A DNA stretch of 64,000 nucleotides, taken from assembly GCF_002005305.1 (NCBI RefSeq), contig NZ_CP014782.1, positions 4,464,001-4,528,000 on the forward strand, read 5' to 3'. A program made the position numbers and the translations under genes. The DNA comes from Shewanella psychrophila. GTDB taxonomy: Bacteria > Pseudomonadota > Gammaproteobacteria > Enterobacterales > Shewanellaceae. Under the pieces are notes generated by a model. That model was not told the origin of the DNA. It saw only the letters and a program-made list of their open reading frames with translations, and made no database searches. This document shows positions 60,601 to 64,000 of the stretch, piece after piece (the first letter of the stretch is position 1; each line of letters begins with the position of its first letter).

Positions 60601-61542
60601 TTATTTAACAGGTAGGTTTAGCTTCTCTTTCGGATAAATGTACTTGTTGTTATCTATTCTGGTTTTAATCCAAGGGTTGAGCTCAGTCAAAGCATCGAGT
60701 GTTATGCAGTGTTCATGAGCAATGAGAGTTAACCAAGCCCCCTTTACAATCACATGAGTCTCAAGATTCGCCGCATTTAAGTCTGCTGCCCCTTGCGCAT
60801 TTAACACAGATTTACAGCCTTGATAGTCATTAAACCTCTTCGCTAAATGACAGTTATTAGGCTCATACACCTGACCGATATTATCCAAATCAGACATGGC
60901 TATGGTGGTTCTGCACGTTTCAGCTGAAACCAATGGCAAAGCCACGACTGGAGCCTTAACGACGGCAGCAGGCTGAGTCACGATAGGAACTGGCTCATCA
61001 GAGAAGTCATAGTTAGACACATGCTGGTACTTTTTTGACTGACCAAACAAGTATTGCACGCCTATGGCTAAAGTATAACTGTCGCCGCGCGCTTCACTTA
61101 TTGGCTGTTGATACCAGCGATAACCTAAGTTCACTTCCCAGGATGGGGTCACCTGATACTTAACACCTAACCCAGCAAACAGACCATCTCCTTCATCGCG
61201 ATAACCCAGCTCAGAGTACAAAGCATAGCCTTCCCCTAAGGAAAACTTTGGTCGCATAAAGGCTTCGACAGCCTCAGAATTGGCCACACCGTCATGTAAA
61301 CTACTCACGGCTACGCCTAAATCTAGATACTGATTGAGACGGTAGCCGGTACCGGCGCGCCAATACAGATTGCTCTCTTCAGCTTCTTTACTTAGACCTA
61401 GGCCAGCAGTGCCTTCGATAAACCAGCCACGAACCTGCTGAGCTGGACCGCTGTCATTTGAGCTCATATCATTCTGGGCTAACGCCTGAGATGCGAGCCC
61501 ACCCAAACTCACAAGCAGCAGTGCTGCTAAGCTATTATTCAT
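60601..61542 (-). CDS. Outer-membrane beta-barrel protein with C-terminal LysM domain
   Basis: A protein of about 313 residues. Signal MNNSLAALLLVSLGGLASQALAQ; an 8-strand OmpA-like barrel at about 40-165 (WFIEGTAGLGLS, ELGYRDEGDGLFAGLGVKY, YTLAIGVQYLFG); a Pro/Val linker; a domain with three Cys; and a LysM at the end (HVIVKGAWLTLIAHEH...LNPWI...IYPKEKLNLP). It would link the outer membrane to peptidoglycan. Last gene of the chaperone-usher operon, whose usual members do not include such a protein. The frame starts at a TTG at 61560; 61542 begins the signal peptide. Confidence 0.82.
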   Translation of the reverse strand: MNNSLAALLLVSLGGLASQALAQNDMSSNDSGPAQQVRGWFIEGTAGLGLSKEAEESNLYWRAGTGYRLNQYLDLGVAVSSLHDGVANSEAVEAFMRPKFSLGEGYALYSELGYRDEGDGLFAGLGVKYQVTPSWEVNLGYRWYQQPISEARGDSYTLAIGVQYLFGQSKKYQHVSNYDFSDEPVPIVTQPAAVVKAPVVALPLVSAETCRTTIAMSDLDNIGQVYEPNNCHLAKRFNDYQGCKSVLNAQGAADLNAANLETHVIVKGAWLTLIAHEHCITLDALTELNPWIKTRIDNNKYIYPKEKLNLPVK

Positions 61543-61543
61543 A

Positions 61544-62563
61544 TTATACATCCGGTTCAAAAATTAGGGTAAATGTATCGCTATAACTGCCAACCGTGAG
61601 CGGGTCTAGATCAACCGGTCCAAACTCCACATCTATCTTGAAATTGATAGAATTCACGTCAGCGCCAGACACTTTCGAACTCGGGTTCTTGACGGTGCCA
61701 TTTTCAACCAGAAGTACATTGCTACACTCAGTGCATTTTATTGTATAGGGGATCTTTGCTTGGGACGGACCAATAAGTTCATAATCTCTACCCCGGGAGG
61801 CTTTTAAATTCACATTGATGCCATTACTGAAATAGCCTGTTGCTGTTACGTCGAAACTTGTCTTGGCTGACACATCGTTAGTACTGCTGCCATACACTGT
61901 TGCCATAGCCGAATCACCGCTCAGAGTAACCGATGTCAGATAGGTTGGTGTATGATCTATCACCAATTCAAAGGCCTGACTGTCGGTGAACTGCGTCATA
62001 TTTTCGCCAAGGTAATACTTGTAGAACTGACTCAATGACACACTGCCATGGTAAATACCTTTAGGTTGCAGATCAAAAAACCGAGTTAAGTCGGCATCAG
62101 TGATACTAAATATCGGCCGGATAGAGGCATAAGGGCTCACCAAGGCAGACGTGGTTAATGTATTAGTAAAAAGACAATTCGATTCGCCTTGAATACTGGC
62201 TATGGGCGGATTCCATTCGCTAGTGCCGCAGGAACCAGACACACTGGCCCCTAAGGACGCCGCCGCAGACCCTGTATTGTATTCAAAGCCACTGAAATGT
62301 ATTGGCAAATTGATGTCCGTTCCACCAAGGCTCATCACTATGCTGGTTGGTGGCGGAGAGGCGAATGTTCCGGGTATCCATTTATCAGTAGGTGTTAACC
62401 CCGGGGTTTGGGTCCAGTTAGAAGGCACCAAGTCACCACCAGAAATGACGGTAGCATTGTCCCAACGAGCCACCCCAGCAGTGAAATCTAAATTCACGGT
62501 CGAAGACCAAGCGTTAGATCCCACAAGCAGCAGACTCATTAACAGCAGATTAACCTTTTTCAT
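61544..62563 (-). CDS. CooD/CfaE-like pilus tip adhesin
   Basis: A 339-residue secreted protein: signal ending at NAWSS, an N-terminal domain of about 190 residues with a Cys pair (SGSCGTSEWN and ESNCLF), and a C-terminal pilin-like domain (TYLTSVTLSGDSAMATVY... SYSDTFTLIFEPDV) with another Cys pair (IKCTEC). Size, two-domain plan and position between chaperone and the end of the operon match CS1-type tip subunits. Its start overlaps the chaperone gene by 14 bp. Confidence 0.75.
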   Translation of the reverse strand: MKKVNLLLMSLLLVGSNAWSSTVNLDFTAGVARWDNATVISGGDLVPSNWTQTPGLTPTDKWIPGTFASPPPTSIVMSLGGTDINLPIHFSGFEYNTGSAAASLGASVSGSCGTSEWNPPIASIQGESNCLFTNTLTTSALVSPYASIRPIFSITDADLTRFFDLQPKGIYHGSVSLSQFYKYYLGENMTQFTDSQAFELVIDHTPTYLTSVTLSGDSAMATVYGSSTNDVSAKTSFDVTATGYFSNGINVNLKASRGRDYELIGPSQAKIPYTIKCTECSNVLLVENGTVKNPSSKVSGADVNSINFKIDVEFGPVDLDPLTVGSYSDTFTLIFEPDV

Positions 62564-63281
62564 TGTTGGCTTCCCTGATCACTACACGGGTGTCTTTTAA
62601 TTTTTTATCTGTGGTGCTGACATTTAATTCAAGACTCCCATTATTCATCTCAGGCTTAAGCTCCATGATGAAACGGCGACCAGCCAACACTTTTATATCT
62701 TTGTTACAAGTATCATTAAAATCATCTTTACAGGCACTGACACTGACATTCAGAAAAGTGTTGCCCTTGTTATAAACCTCGAGCTGATTATCCACATAGC
62801 GAGTTGAATAATTGAGCTTATCGGACTTAGCCGGAACGACAAAAATAGGAGCGAAACCTATGGCCATTTGCATGGCATTATCGGGCCGTTGGCCTTTGTC
62901 AAAATAGGGCGTCGGTACCACGGCAAGCTGAAATACACGGTCGGTGTCGCTGGCACAGTCCGGCAAACAGTTGAGTGATAGCGTAAAGTCTTTCTCAAAC
63001 CCCGGCTTTATCATTGAACGTGCAGGTCGCACTGTGAGTGCCCATTGCTCGATATTGTCTCTGGTATAGGGTGTTTTGACGATCTCACCATCGACCATGG
63101 TCAGTTCAGTAATGCCTATATTGAGAAATAACTTCTTATCGTCTGTATTAGTGACGGTAAATACACCTTCACTGTTTGCATCGGCAACACGAAACATGGA
63201 GTCAATCTGAATCGCTTCGGCTGTTTGTATACTGATAAATAGGCCAAAAACGGCAGTTAAAATATGTTTGATATTAGGCAT
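62550..63281 (-). CDS. CooB-like periplasmic pilus chaperone
   Basis: A 243-residue protein with signal MPNIKHILTAVFGLFISIQTAEA and two Ig-like domains: IQIDSMFRVADANSEGVFTVTNTDD at the start, the ARSMIKPGFEKDFTL region, then RYVDNQLEVYNKGNTFLNVSV. The two-Cys segment NCLPDCASD is additional. It would hold pilin and adhesin subunits for the usher. Overlaps the usher gene by 8 bp and the adhesin by 14 bp. Confidence 0.78.
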   Translation of the reverse strand: MPNIKHILTAVFGLFISIQTAEAIQIDSMFRVADANSEGVFTVTNTDDKKLFLNIGITELTMVDGEIVKTPYTRDNIEQWALTVRPARSMIKPGFEKDFTLSLNCLPDCASDTDRVFQLAVVPTPYFDKGQRPDNAMQMAIGFAPIFVVPAKSDKLNYSTRYVDNQLEVYNKGNTFLNVSVSACKDDFNDTCNKDIKVLAGRRFIMELKPEMNNGSLELNVSTTDKKLKDTRVVIREANNEKG

Positions 63282-64000
63282 CGTTACCTTCCTGATTGTC
63301 TAAAAGAGTAAGCAAGTCCAATTCGCTGTCTTTAATTAATACATAAGCGTCAAGCTCTTGTAGCAGCTGACGTTTTTCTGATGTTAAGTGAATGTCTGTC
63401 ACATAAATGTACTGCTTCCCGGCGACACTAACGCTGGTAAATGCAATGTTTTGATTGTTAAGACGCGCAATGATGTTTTCAGCATCTTTACCTAAGGTAA
63501 ACTGTCCCAAATAGACTAATGTTTCCTCTTTGCTATCCCCCTGTAACAGGTGGGAGGATTTATCCCACTTATCTCGGCCATCTTGCTCCAGTCCAGGCAA
63601 ACAGAAACCTTTGAGAACTTTTCTCTTAGCGTCATTAGCTTTGCCTTCGTAGATACAAAGTCCTTTACGTGAGAGCAAGCGGAAATCGGCATTCTTATGA
63701 TAATTGACCCTGAACACACCATCATCAGACAGAGGCTCAGCACTTATACAAGCATCTCCCAAACACTGCACTGAGGATATGGGATTACCAAAAATGTCAT
63801 CCAGCACCAATATTTGGCTTGCTAACTCAGTCACGGCCGCAGCAACATTAAAAACTGTGCCCGGATAGGTAAATTTGTGAACACGATTACGCTTAAGTTC
63901 AACATTTTGACCTGATGCATCGAAATCAAAATCAAATGCCGAATACTCTTGTAATGCCAACAGAGACGCACTGTCTGATACGTTCACCCTTCGGCTATAG
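63274..64000 (-). CDS. Alternative usher (CooC/TcfC-like), C-terminal part
   Basis: The minus-strand frame is open through the window edge (YSRRVNVSDSAS...), so the 5' part lies outside. The visible 240 residues follow the CS1-type usher end: YSAFDFDFDASGQNVELKRNRVHKFTYPGTVFNV in pieces, then a domain with Cys pairs (SSVQCLGDACIS, KGLCIYEG, KGFCLPG), and a final SPOR-like segment (GQFTLGKDAENIIARLNNQNI...AGKQYIYVTDIHL) not expected in CooC. Identification relies on context with chaperone and adhesin. Confidence 0.72.
   Translation of the reverse strand, partial: YSRRVNVSDSASLLALQEYSAFDFDFDASGQNVELKRNRVHKFTYPGTVFNVAAAVTELASQILVLDDIFGNPISSVQCLGDACISAEPLSDDGVFRVNYHKNADFRLLSRKGLCIYEGKANDAKRKVLKGFCLPGLEQDGRDKWDKSSHLLQGDSKEETLVYLGQFTLGKDAENIIARLNNQNIAFTSVSVAGKQYIYVTDIHLTSEKRQLLQELDAYVLIKDSELDLLTLLDNQEGNDA

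Overview
The window is a gamma-proteobacterial chromosome segment, most likely from Shewanella or a close marine relative. This is judged from the protein families (TorF-type porin, DUF3012 lipoprotein, GltS, DUF2496/YbaM-like protein, many chemosensory and c-di-GMP proteins) and the moderate GC content; no rRNA or tRNA gene is visible to settle the species.

Layout. 0-9.8 kb: small housekeeping and accessory genes (VOC protein end, HxlR regulator divergent from an SDR, cupin protein, RsgA GTPase, Omp85-like barrel, small secreted proteins, TrmK-like methyltransferase overlapping a NUDIX hydrolase, universal stress protein). 9.9-17.2 kb: three carboxylate or amino-acid transporters (GltS and two DAACS symporters), a hemerythrin-GGDEF protein, a 94-bp tandem repeat that copies the 3' end of one symporter gene, and a MITE-like element. 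17.3-23.1 kb: YaiI, a ToxR/ToxS-like membrane regulator pair, a lone receiver protein and a large hybrid histidine kinase. 23.1-26.2 kb: IS66 remnants flanking two pilin genes, then an IS4 remnant. 26.3-36.8 kb: small proteins, then an amine/amino-acid catabolic island: Tat-exported agmatine-deiminase-like enzyme, class III aminotransferase, NhaC-type antiporter, porin, aldehyde dehydrogenase, M20 carbamoyl hydrolase and a LuxR-type regulator. A near-identical palindrome lies in both divergent promoter regions of this island. 36.9-42.0 kb: an IS4 element inside a broken gene, a chemoreceptor and decayed IS debris. 42.0-49.6 kb: a purine/glyoxylate island (malate synthase, GntR regulator, UraD, PuuE allantoinase, 8-oxoguanine deaminase) with TTGTACAA-like sites at its promoters and an IS4 element inserted exactly in a terminator hairpin.

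49.8-64.0 kb is the most remarkable part: a tandem array of paralogous pilin genes of the alternative chaperone-usher (CS1/CooA-like) type, followed on the opposite strand by the assembly genes (LysM outer-membrane protein, tip adhesin, chaperone and the 3' end of the usher). With the two copies at 24 kb there are 11 intact and 2 broken pilin genes. Each is a separate cassette, most with a recognisable -10 box and their own terminator. The leaders differ in length by whole TATCACT heptamers (1, 2, 8 or 9 copies), and several promoters carry poly-C tracts of 8-13 bases beside the -10 box. Signal peptide and C-terminus are nearly invariant, while one internal segment is hypervariable. I infer a surface-fibre repertoire that could switch by repeat slippage and recombination; this needs experimental test.

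A second theme is tandem repeats lying on or just after stop codons (14.0, 17.1, 32.4, 32.8 and 34.4 kb).
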